A DNA stretch of 40,295 nt. It comes from Stenotrophomonas raiganjensis (SeqCode). GTDB lineage: Bacteria > Pseudomonadota > Gammaproteobacteria > Xanthomonadales > Xanthomonadaceae. Position 1 is the first letter of the stretch, and every line of letters starts with the position of its first letter. The translations under genes were made by a program, and so were the position numbers. Below, piece after piece: positions 1 through 7,043 of the stretch. Where the stretch lies: the NCBI RefSeq assembly GCF_030658505.1, contig NZ_JAUTXR010000135.1, positions 1-40,295 of the forward strand. The letters run 5' to 3'. Below the pieces are notes generated by a model. The model was not told the origin of the DNA. It ran no database searches and saw only the letters and a program-made list of their open reading frames with translations.

Positions 1-75
1 TGCCGGCCGCTGGCCGGCAACCCGATACACCTCACGAAAGCCGCCGAACTACCGGCCAGCGGCCGGCACTACCCG
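1..75. repeat. SMAG-type REP pair (inverted)
   Basis: Two GC-rich palindromes face each other. The left one is TGCCGGCCGCTGGCCGGCA at 1-19. The right one, at about 51-75, ends in GTAGTGCCGGCC when read on the minus strand. GTAG at one end of a short hairpin is the mark of the SMAG repeats known from Stenotrophomonas maltophilia. The pair lies just past the 3' end of orn and could fold into a cruciform or act as an mRNA 3' stabiliser, which is inference. The left copy is probably cut by the window edge. Confidence 0.8.
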
Positions 76-120
76 TTCGTGTGCCATCCGGCAGCGCCGG
101 GCCATGCGCCGCGGCGTCGT

Positions 121-693
121 TCAGGCAACCGGCAATCCCGACAGCGCGCCCATGAACTTGCGATAGTGGCGCAGTTCGGCGATCGAATCATGTACATCGC
201 TCAGCGCGGTGTGGTTGCTGTTCTTGCCCACGCCAGCGGCCACCGTCGGTGCCCAGCGCTTGGCCAGTTCCTTCACCGTGGACACGTCCAGGTTGCGATA
301 GTGGAAGTACTTCTCCAGGCGCGGCATCTGGCGATGCAGGAAGCGGCGGTCCTGGCAGATCGAATTGCCGCACATCGGCGACACCCCGGCCGGGATCCAC
401 TGCGCCAGGAAGTTCACCGTCTGCGCTTCGGCCTGGCCAAGGGTGACGGTGCTGTCCACCACGCGCTGCCACAGGCCCGATCGGCGATGCTGGTTGCGGT
501 TCCACTCATCCATCGCCTCCAGCGTTTCCAGCGGATGATGGATGGCGAATTCGGGCCCTTCGGCCAGCACGTTGAGCTGGGCGTCGGTGACGACCGTGGC
601 GATCTCGATGATCGAATCGTTGTCGGTATCCAACCCGGTCATCTCCAGATCGATCCAGATCAGTCGCTCGTTGGCCGCGCCGTTGTCCGCCAT
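121..693 (-). CDS. orn: Oligoribonuclease
   Basis: A 190-residue 3'-5' exoribonuclease that degrades di- to penta-ribonucleotides, including pGpG from cyclic-di-GMP turnover, to mononucleotides in the cytoplasm. It is a DEDDh-family enzyme. Exo I is [10 protein letters not shown] with acidic residues D15 and E17, a second motif [10 protein letters not shown] carries the next acidic residue, and the [10 protein letters not shown] segment supplies the catalytic His and last Asp. Length and sequence are standard for Orn. The ATG at 691-693 follows a purine-rich stretch (GAGGCGAC), so the start is well supported. It is a single gene, convergent with nothing to its left except the REP pair. Confidence 0.97.
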   Translation of the reverse strand: MADNGAANERLIWIDLEMTGLDTDNDSIIEIATVVTDAQLNVLAEGPEFAIHHPLETLEAMDEWNRNQHRRSGLWQRVVDSTVTLGQAEAQTVNFLAQWIPAGVSPMCGNSICQDRRFLHRQMPRLEKYFHYRNLDVSTVKELAKRWAPTVAAGVGKNSNHTALSDVHDSIAELRHYRKFMGALSGLPVA

Positions 694-767
694 GTGTCGC
701 CTCGTTGCTGGGCAGGCGCGCGGCCTACCGGTAATGGAATGTGGCGCCCATCATACCCGTTCGTCCC

Positions 768-1292
768 TCAGCCCTCGCCAGCATGGTCTTCCAGCAGCAG
801 CGGCGGCTTGCCACGCTTGGCGCGGAAATAGTTGGTCAGGCGCATGCTGGCTTCCTTGGCCAGCACCCCGCCGTGGATCTCGACGCGGTGATTGTGGCGG
901 TCATCACCCAGCAGATCGAACACACTGCCGCAGGCCCCGGTCTTGGGATCGCTTGCGCCGTAGACCAGGCGCGAGACGCGCGCGTGCACGATCGCCATCG
1001 CGCACATCGCACAGGGCTCCAGGGTCACGTACAGGGTGCTGCCGAGCAGGCGATGGTTGGCCAGCCGCTTGCCGCCTGCGCGCATGGCCACGATCTCGGC
1101 ATGCGCGCTGGGGTCATGCGAGGCGATGTTGAAGTTCCAGCCCTCGCCCAACAGTTGGCCGTCGGCGCCCACCAGCACCGCGCCCACCGGAATCTCATCG
1201 AACTCGCGCTGCGCACGCTCAGCCAGTGCCAGCGCATGGCGCATCCAGTGCTCATCGGCGTCGTGCACCGGTACACCCAGGGCATCGGTCAT
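768..1292 (-). CDS. tadA: tRNA-specific adenosine deaminase
   Basis: A 174-residue zinc-dependent deaminase that converts adenosine-34 in the anticodon of tRNA-Arg(ACG) to inosine. The HAE motif (H64, E66) and PCAMC motif (C94, C97) give the zinc ligands and catalytic glutamate of the cytidine/deoxycytidylate deaminase fold. The start is placed at 1292 (MTDALGVP) because an upstream in-frame extension to 1340 is Arg-rich and unlike the family. The C-terminal YFRAKRG segment matches the end of TadA proteins. It lies 74 bp from orn on the same strand and may be expressed with it. Confidence 0.95.
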   Translation of the reverse strand: MTDALGVPVHDADEHWMRHALALAERAQREFDEIPVGAVLVGADGQLLGEGWNFNIASHDPSAHAEIVAMRAGGKRLANHRLLGSTLYVTLEPCAMCAMAIVHARVSRLVYGASDPKTGACGSVFDLLGDDRHNHRVEIHGGVLAKEASMRLTNYFRAKRGKPPLLLEDHAGEG

Positions 1293-1367
1293 GGCGGTTC
1301 TCGCGTATCTGCAGGGCCAGGATGGCCGCCGGGGCCGCATTGTACGCTTGGGGCCGTGCAGGCGTCG

Positions 1368-1727
1368 CTAACGCGCGTCGAAGCGCTCGCGGGCCGCATC
1401 CAGCGCCGGGAAGTTGTGCTCGGCCCAACGGTCCAGGGCGGACAGCGTGTCAACCAGGCCACGCGCGACCTCGGTCAGCCGGTACTCCACATGCAGCGGC
1501 TTGCTGCCCAGATCGCAGCGCTCCACCAGGCCGTTGCGCTCCAGCTGCCGAAGGGTCTGGGTCAGCACTTTCTGCGAGATGCCTTCGATCTTCCGCAACA
1601 GCGCGCCATTGCGCAGCGGCCCCTGCGCCAGCGCCGGCAACAGCAGCATCACCCATTTGCCGGAGATCAGCGCCAGCGCATCGCGTGCCGAGCAATCGGC
1701 GGCATAGACATCGCCCGGATAGGCCAT
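1368..1727 (-). CDS. HxlR-family transcriptional regulator
   Basis: A 119-residue winged-helix regulator of the HxlR/MarR-like type. It begins CSARDALALISGKWVMLLL, continues with LRNGALLRKIEGISQKVLTQ and ends with the wing sequence PLHVEYRLTEVARGL, the standard order of HxlR proteins. An N-terminal Cys (C12 in CSARDAL) lies where redox-sensing members such as YodB and QorR carry theirs. It is transcribed away from the quinone-reductase-like gene at 1806, which is the usual partner and probable target. The palindrome at 1731-1742 overlaps its own ribosome-binding region, suggesting autorepression. The start at 1727 (MAYPGDVY) is chosen over longer frames that would run through the palindrome. 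Confidence 0.9.
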   Translation of the reverse strand: MAYPGDVYAADCSARDALALISGKWVMLLLPALAQGPLRNGALLRKIEGISQKVLTQTLRQLERNGLVERCDLGSKPLHVEYRLTEVARGLVDTLSALDRWAEHNFPALDAARERFDAR

Positions 1728-1730
1728 GGT

Positions 1731-1742
1731 TACCTCAAGGTA
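1731..1742. promoter_or_regulatory. Candidate HxlR operator
   Basis: TACCTCAAGGTA is a perfect 5-bp inverted repeat with a 2-bp centre. It sits in the 78-bp divergent region between the HxlR gene and the quinone-reductase gene and touches the ribosome-binding site of the former. HxlR family operators (YodB, QorR) are short AT-flanked palindromes of this size. Assignment to this regulator is inference from position. Confidence 0.5.
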
Positions 1743-1805
1743 CGTAATTGCCGGGGCATTCCGGCATCGCGAGGATGGTCGCACACTCCACCAATACCTC
1801 GCCCC

Positions 1806-2573
1806 ATGCGCGCCCTGATCCTGCTTGGCCATCCCGAACCCCGCTCATTCAACGCCCACCTGGCCATGCAGGCCGCAGAGCAGCTGCGGCACGACGCGCT
1901 GCAGGTGGACGTGGTCGACCTGTATGCAGAGGGCTTCGATCCGCTGGAAGCGGCCCACCATCATTCAGGTCGCCTGCAGCCCGGCCGCTTTGATGCCCAG
2001 CGCGAACAACGCTACAGCGCCGAACACGACCAGCTGCCTGCCGAGGTGCAACGCCATCTGCAACTGCTGCAGGGCACCGACCTGCTGATACTGCAGTTCC
2101 CGCTGTGGTGGTTCGCGGCACCGGCCGTCCTCAAGGGCTGGCTGGACCGCGTGCTGGTCTACGGGCCGATGTACAACAGCCGCCAGCGCCACGAACACGG
2201 CGTGATGCGTGGCAAGCGCGCATTGCTGAGCGTCACCACCGGCTCTTCGGCGCGGGCCTGCGCGGTGGATGGCCGCGAGGGTGATACCCGGCTGCTGCTC
2301 TGGCCGCTGATGTACAGCCTGCGCTATGTTGGCTTCGATGTGATGGAACCGCATGTGGTGCATGGCGTGCGTTCCGGGCTTCCGCCAGACCGTGTGCAGG
2401 CGCACGACGAGGCACTCGCCACGGCTGCCCGCGACTACCGCGAACGGCTTGCCCGGTGGTCGCAGTGGCCGACCGTGCCCTTCAATGACAGCGAGGATTT
2501 CGAAGAAGGCGTGGTGCTGCGCGCGGAAGCACCTGCGTTCAGCCCCTTCATCCGCCATCGCGATGCGGGATGA
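1806..2573 (+). CDS. NAD(P)H dehydrogenase (quinone)-like flavodoxin-fold protein
   Basis: A 255-residue member of the flavodoxin-like NAD(P)H:quinone oxidoreductase family (NQO1/KefF/MdaB type), which reduces quinones by two electrons using bound FAD or FMN. The N-terminus MRALILLGHPEPRSFN is the phosphate-binding first strand and loop. LILQFPLWWFAAPAVLKGWLDRVL is the diagnostic second motif, followed by the substrate-side segment YGPMYNSR. The protein is slightly longer than typical. It diverges from an HxlR regulator, a common pairing in which quinone or electrophile stress induces the reductase. The exact substrate cannot be read from sequence. Confidence 0.9.
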   Translation: MRALILLGHPEPRSFNAHLAMQAAEQLRHDALQVDVVDLYAEGFDPLEAAHHHSGRLQPGRFDAQREQRYSAEHDQLPAEVQRHLQLLQGTDLLILQFPLWWFAAPAVLKGWLDRVLVYGPMYNSRQRHEHGVMRGKRALLSVTTGSSARACAVDGREGDTRLLLWPLMYSLRYVGFDVMEPHVVHGVRSGLPPDRVQAHDEALATAARDYRERLARWSQWPTVPFNDSEDFEEGVVLRAEAPAFSPFIRHRDAG

Positions 2574-2641
2574 CGCCGCGCCTGCACGCGCTACCGGAAA
2601 GCCTCATACTGCACGCTCCTGTCAAGCACCTTGGTGAACAC

Positions 2642-3079
2642 ATGACCACCCTGCGCCCCTCGCGCGCCGACGATGGCGCCGCCCTCGTCGCACTCTGGCG
2701 TCGCGCCGTCGACGCCACCCACGACTTTCTCAGTACCGAAGACCGCCAGGCCATCGATGCCGAAGTGGCAGGCTTCCTGCCGCAGGCGCCGATGACCGTC
2801 GCTGTCGATGCACGGGACCAGCCACAGGGCTTCATGCTGATCGACGGCAGCCACATGGAAGCGTTGTTCATCGATCCCGACGTGCGCGGCACTGGTATCG
2901 GCCGGCAGCTGCTGCAGCACGCACTGGCGCTGCACCCGCAGCTGAGCACCGACGTCAACGCACAGAATGCGCAGGCCGTAGGCTTCTACCTGCGCATGGG
3001 CTTCGTCGAAACCGGTCGTTCGCCACTGGATTCGCAGGGCCGCCCGTATCCCCTGATCCATCTTCGGCACAGAACCTGA
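2642..3079 (+). CDS. GNAT N-acetyltransferase, YjaB-like
   Basis: A 145-residue acetyl-CoA-dependent N-acetyltransferase. The acetyl-CoA pyrophosphate loop is VRGTGIG (residues 81-87), preceded by the strand MEALFIDPD and followed by the NAQAVGFYLRMGF helix-strand typical of GNAT motif B. The pattern VDATHDFL near residue 25 and the whole layout closely recall E. coli YjaB. The start at 2642 (MTTLRPSR) is preferred over an in-frame ATG at 2570, because the family begins at this beta strand. It lies 68 bp downstream of the quinone-reductase gene on the same strand and may be cotranscribed. The substrate is unknown. Confidence 0.9.
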   Translation: MTTLRPSRADDGAALVALWRRAVDATHDFLSTEDRQAIDAEVAGFLPQAPMTVAVDARDQPQGFMLIDGSHMEALFIDPDVRGTGIGRQLLQHALALHPQLSTDVNAQNAQAVGFYLRMGFVETGRSPLDSQGRPYPLIHLRHRT

Positions 3080-3137
3080 CATCCATCGGCAGCGGCCGCG
3101 TGCTAGCGTGGCTGCTTTCGATCAAGGAACGCCGTGC

Positions 3138-3344
3138 ATGGATGGTGCAAAAGCCCTGTTGACGCTGTTTGCGCTGGGCATCAGCCTGGTCTGGATCCTG
3201 GTGCCATTCGCCATCTTCGCCGTGCGCAATCTGCTGCGCGAGGTACTGCTCGAGCAGCGCCGTACCAACGCACTACTCGAGCATATCGGCGGCTATCGCA
3301 TTCCAAAGCCGCAACCCGAACCGACCGTCTGGCGCGCGCCCTGA
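3138..3344 (+). CDS. Small membrane protein, unknown function
   Basis: A 68-residue protein with one hydrophobic segment (about residues 6-28, LLTLFALGISLVWILVPFAIFA), then a basic/amphipathic stretch VRNLLREVLLEQRRTNALLEHI and a proline-rich tail. The layout resembles short single-pass membrane proteins with a cytoplasmic coiled segment. The start at 3138 is supported by AAGGAA eight bases upstream. Family unknown. It is convergent with the acetyltransferase at 3367, separated by a hairpin that includes its own stop codon. Confidence 0.75.
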   Translation: MDGAKALLTLFALGISLVWILVPFAIFAVRNLLREVLLEQRRTNALLEHIGGYRIPKPQPEPTVWRAP

Positions 3345-3359
3345 GCAGGAGCGCGCCAG
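3329..3359. terminator. Possible bidirectional hairpin between convergent genes
   Basis: CTGGCGCGC at 3329-3337 and GCGCGCCAG at 3351-3359 form a 9-bp stem with a 13-nt loop that contains the stop codon of the small membrane protein. No T-run follows on either side, so Rho-independent termination is only possible, not clear. Its position between two convergent genes supports a 3'-end role. Confidence 0.4.
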
Positions 3360-3366
3360 GCGTGGA

Positions 3367-3873
3367 TCAGGCCGTCGCCTCGAACGCCGGTGAGTACTGC
3401 ACCTCGCCCTGTGCCAGCGGAGGCTGCAGGCAAAGTGCCTGGAAGTACTCCGCCGGCACGCCCGGCAACACCAGGCCCGGTTCGGCGCGGAAGCCGAAGC
3501 GTCCGTAGTACGCCGGCTCGCCCAGCAGCACGCAGCCGCGCGCACCCTGCTGGCGAAGCGCGTCAATGGCCGCTCGCATCAACGCGGCACCGATGCCCTG
3601 CCCCTGCCGCGCTGGCAGTACCGAGATCGGGCCAAGCCCATACCAGCCAGTGCTGCCATCGGAGACCGTCACCGGCGACACCGCCACGTGGCCGAGCAGC
3701 TGCCCGTTGTCCACGGCCAGCAGCGAGATCGGCAGTTCACCGCGGGCGCGCAGTGCGTCCACGATGAACTGTTCGGTGTGGCTGCTGTGCTCGGCCGTGG
3801 CGAAGGCTGCTGCCGTCAGGGCATGGATGCCGGCGATATCGGCCGGGGTTTCAGTGCGGATGATGAAATTCAA
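3367..3873 (-). CDS. GNAT N-acetyltransferase, YhbS-like
   Basis: A 168-residue acetyltransferase. It opens with MNFIIRTETPADIAGIHALT, has LGHVAVSPV and GLGPISVLPARQGQGIG (acetyl-CoA loop at residues 89-95), then the ALRQQGARGCVLLGEPAYYGRFGF segment that marks the YhbS/COG3153 branch. Length is normal for this group. The substrate is unknown; YhbS relatives act on small molecules or proteins. It is transcribed on its own, convergent with the small membrane protein and 73 bp downstream of the YjhX-like gene on the same strand. Confidence 0.9.
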   Translation of the reverse strand: MNFIIRTETPADIAGIHALTAAAFATAEHSSHTEQFIVDALRARGELPISLLAVDNGQLLGHVAVSPVTVSDGSTGWYGLGPISVLPARQGQGIGAALMRAAIDALRQQGARGCVLLGEPAYYGRFGFRAEPGLVLPGVPAEYFQALCLQPPLAQGEVQYSPAFEATA

Positions 3874-3946
3874 AAGGCACCTCGTTCAGTGCGGCGGACC
3901 CGGCGAGCGGGCCCGAAGAAGGTGAAAAGAGTCGATACGACGTGCA

Positions 3947-4204
3947 TCAACGATTGTCCAGCTGCGGGCGCACCGCGACCAGTCCGGCGCGGTTGATCCG
4001 GTAGGGACGACCGTCATGCGAACTGATCAGGCGCTTGTTCTTCAGCTTCTTGAAGACGGCCAGCGTGCAATCGCTCAGCAACAAGCCTTCACGGTTGAAG
4101 CACTCGACGCTGCGGACGCGGCCTGAGCCATCACGGCTGAATGCAATGCAGCCGCCCTGGGCGAGGACGTGCAGCGTCCTCTGCTCCGCTCGGGAGATAT
4201 TCAT
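3947..4204 (-). CDS. yjhX: YjhX-family protein (putative toxin)
   Basis: An 85-residue protein nearly collinear with E. coli YjhX (UPF0386): [18 protein letters not shown], then [30 protein letters not shown] and a C-terminal RPQLDNR. YjhX has been described as the toxin of a YjhX-YjhQ pair in which YjhQ is a GNAT acetyltransferase. Here a GNAT gene at 3367-3873 lies immediately downstream on the same strand, which repeats that arrangement. Whether this pair is an active toxin-antitoxin system is inference. The start at 4204 is fixed by the conserved MNxSR N-terminus. An inverted repeat lies upstream at 4280-4316. Confidence 0.88.
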   Translation of the reverse strand: MNISRAEQRTLHVLAQGGCIAFSRDGSGRVRSVECFNREGLLLSDCTLAVFKKLKNKRLISSHDGRPYRINRAGLVAVRPQLDNR

Positions 4205-4279
4205 GGATGAGATCCTGCGTAATCGGAAATGCGGACGACACGGGCAGCCAACGGCACCCGGCCAAGGGAACACGCATTC

Positions 4280-4316
4280 GATAACCACACCCGGCAGACA
4301 CACGGGCGGGGTTATC
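4280..4316. promoter_or_regulatory. Inverted repeat upstream of yjhX
   Basis: GATAACC (4280-4286) and GGTTATC (4310-4316) are perfect 7-bp inverted arms separated by 23 bp. They lie in the 263-bp region between the divergent yjhX and HD-domain genes. The arms are AT-rich relative to the surroundings and could be an operator or a looping site. No known consensus was recognised. The rest of 4205-4467 shows no further gene. Confidence 0.35.
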
Positions 4317-4467
4317 CGATGACGACAATCTCCAACATGAAAAACCACACTCGGCAGGCGCCTGCGTGCTGCAGGCCCGGGCACGTTACCCAGCCCCCTG
4401 CGCCAGGTCAACCTCGTTGCGACGGTGTTTGGGCGATAATTCATCCCTACATCTGCAGGAGGCGACG

Positions 4468-5127
4468 ATGGACTGGGTAGCCCAGGCGCGCGCATTGGCC
4501 AGCGAGGCCCATGCCGGGCAGCAGGACAAGGCCGGACATCCCTATATCGAGCATGTGGCCCGCGTGGCAGCGGCAATCCATGACGACGACATGGCCAAGG
4601 CCGCGGCCTGGCTGCACGATGTGGTCGAGGATTGCCCGCAGCATGCGGCGCGGGTGCAGGCCTTTCCGGCGCCGGTCCGCGACACCGTGACCCTGCTCAG
4701 CCGGCACAGCGCCGCAGATGCCGACCAGTACTACGCGCGCATCCGCCAGCATCCCCTGGCCCTCAAGGTGAAGCTGGCCGACATCGCCGACAATGCCCAT
4801 CCGCGCCGGCTGCTGCAGCTGGCACCGGCGGTCGCCGACCGCCTGCGCGGCAAGTACGCCGCCGCGCTGGTCGCACTCGGCGGCCGCGTCGGGCCGACCG
4901 CCGCAGCCGATCCCGCACCTTCGCGGCTGCTGCAACTGATGGACGCGGCACACACGTTGAAGGCGCTGGCAAACGAAGCCGGCGTGAGCGCCTACAGCCG
5001 CCAGGAGGCACCGCACTCACGCCAAACGGCACTGCTCAAGGTGCGCGACATCGTGCTGGCCGAACTGGAGGCACAGATGACACCGGAGACCTTCGTCATC
5101 TGGAGCGACATGTACGTGCAGCCCTGA
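4468..5127 (+). CDS. HD-domain phosphohydrolase
   Basis: A 219-residue protein with a metal-dependent HD phosphohydrolase domain. Visible residues are H29 (YIEHV), the H50-D51 doublet in [11 protein letters not shown], and the later Asp in LADIADN (around 105-108). The pattern [15 protein letters not shown] matches the RelA/SpoT-type hydrolase branch, but there is no synthetase, TGS or ACT domain, so it resembles small stand-alone HD hydrolases that act on nucleotides. The start at 4468 is supported by AGGAGG seven bases upstream. The C-terminal third (after residue 140) has no recognised domain. Substrate is unknown; (p)ppGpp hydrolysis is only a possibility. Confidence 0.88.
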   Translation: MDWVAQARALASEAHAGQQDKAGHPYIEHVARVAAAIHDDDMAKAAAWLHDVVEDCPQHAARVQAFPAPVRDTVTLLSRHSAADADQYYARIRQHPLALKVKLADIADNAHPRRLLQLAPAVADRLRGKYAAALVALGGRVGPTAAADPAPSRLLQLMDAAHTLKALANEAGVSAYSRQEAPHSRQTALLKVRDIVLAELEAQMTPETFVIWSDMYVQP

Positions 5128-5191
5128 GCAGGGCCGGGGCCGACGCGGGCACCACCTGCCAAACGCTGATTCTTGGCAACGGGCACTGATC

Positions 5192-5210
5192 ACTGCTGCG
5201 GTGCAGCAGT
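5192..5210. promoter_or_regulatory. Palindrome overlapping a putative -10 before the MFS gene
   Basis: ACTGCTGC (5192-5199) and GCAGCAGT (5203-5210) form a perfect 8-bp inverted repeat with a 3-bp centre. Its right end overlaps TACAAT (5210-5215), a good -10 match, so a bound repressor would block the promoter of the efflux gene at 5247. A dimeric regulator site is likely; the regulator is not identified. Confidence 0.45.
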
Positions 5211-5246
5211 ACAATGACCTGCTCCCCGCCCCCATCGCGCCCCTGC

Positions 5247-6458
5247 ATGAGCCCCAACTCTTCCCTGGCTGCGCGGCTGACGCCCCGTCAGCGCACCCTG
5301 ATCATCCTCGCCCTGTCACTGGGCGGCTTCGCCATCGGTACCAGCGAGTTCGCCAGCATGGGCCTGATGCTGGAGATCAGCCGCGGCCTGTCCATCTCCG
5401 AAACCCAGGTCGGCCACCTGATCAGCGCCTATGCCATCGGCGTGGTAGTCGGCGCCCCGATCCTCGCCTTCGTCGGCGCCAGCTTCCCGCGCCGCAGGCT
5501 GCTGTTGGCGCTGATGGGCTTCTACGCGATCGGCAACCTGGCCAGTGCGCTGGCCCCGAACTACGGCACGATGCTGGTGGCACGTTTTGTGGCCGGCCTG
5601 CCGCACGGCGCGTACTTCGGTGTGGCAATGCTGGTCGCAGCGGCGATCAGCCCCGCCGGCCAGCGCGGCCAGGCGATGTCGCGGGTGCTGCTGGGCCTGT
5701 CGATCGCGATCCTGGTCGGCAATCCGCTGACCACCTGGCTCGGCCAGCAGCTGAGTTGGCGCACCGCCTTCGCCCTGGTCAGCGTGCTGGCCATTGCCAC
5801 CGTGGCGATGATCGCGCGCTTCCTGCTGCCGGACCCGGATGAGGTGCGAACTTCGCCGATGCGCGAACTGCGCGCGTTCAATACCCCCCAGGTGTGGCTG
5901 GCACTGGCGATCGGCGCGGTCGGCTTCGCCGGCATGTTCTGCGTGTTCACCTACCTGGCACCCACCCTGGTGCAGGTCACCGGCGTGGCTGAATCGTGGA
6001 TGCCGCTGGCGGTGGGCGTGTTCGGCATCGGCGCGATCATCGGCAACATCGCCGGTGGCTGGCTGGTGGACAAGTTCCACTTCAAGGCCGCCGCCGTAGT
6101 GCTGCTGTGGTCGATCGTGATGCTGCTGCTGTATCCGCTGGCCGCACAGTCAGTGTGGACCATCGGCCCGATGATCATCACCGTCGGCACCATGGGCGCG
6201 CTGGCTGCGGTGCTGCAGACCCGCCTGATGGACGTGGCCGGCGAGGCGCAGACCTTGGCCGCCGCCTCCAACCATGCCGCCTTCAATACCGCCAATGCAC
6301 TCGGCCCGTGGCTGGGCGGCATGGCGATCAGCGCCGGCTTCAGCCCGGCCAGCACCGGCTACGTCGGCGCGGCCACCGCCATCGGCGGCCTGCTGCTGTG
6401 GTGCGTGGCGGTGATGCTGGACAAGAAGCGCAAGGCCGCCGTCGCCGGCAGCCACTGA
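5247..6458 (+). CDS. MFS efflux transporter (AraJ/YdhP-like)
   Basis: A 403-residue inner-membrane transporter of the major facilitator superfamily with about 12 hydrophobic segments. The first segment carries GGFAIGTSEFASMGLM, typical of the AraJ/YdhP/sugar-efflux branch, and the loop after helix 2 is followed by FVGASFPRRRLL, the usual basic motif A region. The sequence FVAGLPHGAYFGVAML is strongly conserved in this group. The start at 5247 (MSPNSS) is chosen because an upstream ATG at 5214 overlaps a candidate -10. Substrate is unknown; sugars, purines and drugs have been reported for relatives. Confidence 0.92.
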   Translation: MSPNSSLAARLTPRQRTLIILALSLGGFAIGTSEFASMGLMLEISRGLSISETQVGHLISAYAIGVVVGAPILAFVGASFPRRRLLLALMGFYAIGNLASALAPNYGTMLVARFVAGLPHGAYFGVAMLVAAAISPAGQRGQAMSRVLLGLSIAILVGNPLTTWLGQQLSWRTAFALVSVLAIATVAMIARFLLPDPDEVRTSPMRELRAFNTPQVWLALAIGAVGFAGMFCVFTYLAPTLVQVTGVAESWMPLAVGVFGIGAIIGNIAGGWLVDKFHFKAAAVVLLWSIVMLLLYPLAAQSVWTIGPMIITVGTMGALAAVLQTRLMDVAGEAQTLAAASNHAAFNTANALGPWLGGMAISAGFSPASTGYVGAATAIGGLLLWCVAVMLDKKRKAAVAGSH

Positions 6459-6474
6459 CTACCGTGCCGGGTCG

Positions 6475-6954
6475 TCAGTCGCCACCCCTGCGGCGGCGGC
6501 GATCCGGTCGCAGCATCGCCACATCGCCCGCCGCCAGCGTCGGCCGCGCCAGCTCACCACGCTTCACGCGGTCCAGCACCCGCCGCGAATTGGCGGCGCA
6601 ATCAATGCCTTCCGGCCGCGCCTGGATGTCCTCGATCAGGGCCAGCAGATGCGCCCGGCTCTGTGCCAGCCGCAACTGCAGCGCCTCGATGTCGACCACC
6701 TTCTGCTGCAGCATCGTGATCAGTGCATCGTGCTGCCACTGGCCCATGTCCGGTGGCAGCAGCGCGCGGATCTCGTCCAGGCTGAAGCCTGCGCGCTGTG
6801 CACCGGTGATCAGCTCCAGCAGCAGTACCGCCTGCTCCGGGTAATCGCGGTACCCATTGGCCTGGCGCTGCACTGTCAGCAGTCCAGCGTCCTCATAGAA
6901 GCGGATCCGCGACGCTGCCAGGCCCGTGAGGCGGGCCAGCTCACCGATCTTCAT
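6475..6954 (-). CDS. MerR-family transcriptional regulator
   Basis: A 159-residue regulator. The N-terminal winged helix-turn-helix MKIGELARLTGLAASRIRFYEDAGLL is typical MerR, followed by the YRDYPEQAVLLLELI helix and a coiled dimerisation helix (about residues 80-120). It lacks the paired metal-binding cysteines of CueR/ZntR types; the one C-terminal Cys (GIDCAANS) is isolated, so an organic or redox signal is more likely. It diverges from the flavin oxidoreductase gene at 7044, with a perfect dyad in between. The start at 6954 is fixed by the conserved MKIGELA. Confidence 0.93.
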   Translation of the reverse strand: MKIGELARLTGLAASRIRFYEDAGLLTVQRQANGYRDYPEQAVLLLELITGAQRAGFSLDEIRALLPPDMGQWQHDALITMLQQKVVDIEALQLRLAQSRAHLLALIEDIQARPEGIDCAANSRRVLDRVKRGELARPTLAAGDVAMLRPDRRRRRGGD

Positions 6955-6982
6955 CTGCCTGAATCCTCGACATTGGAACCCG

Positions 6983-7013
6983 TTGACCTTCAATCAGACT
7001 TGAAGGTTAGCGT
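6983..7013 (+). promoter_or_regulatory. MerR-type operator within a long-spacer promoter
   Basis: A perfect 8-bp inverted repeat, ACCTTCAA (6986-6993) and TTGAAGGT (7000-7007) with a 6-bp centre, lies between TTGACC (6983-6988, -35) and TAGCGT (7008-7013, a weak -10). The spacer is 19 bp. A dyad inside an over-long 19-bp spacer is the classic layout of MerR-activated promoters, where the activator untwists DNA to align the two boxes. The promoter points at the flavin oxidoreductase gene. Confidence 0.75.
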
Positions 7014-7043
7014 AGCGCCATTCCCCTGTCCTGGAGCTGTCCG

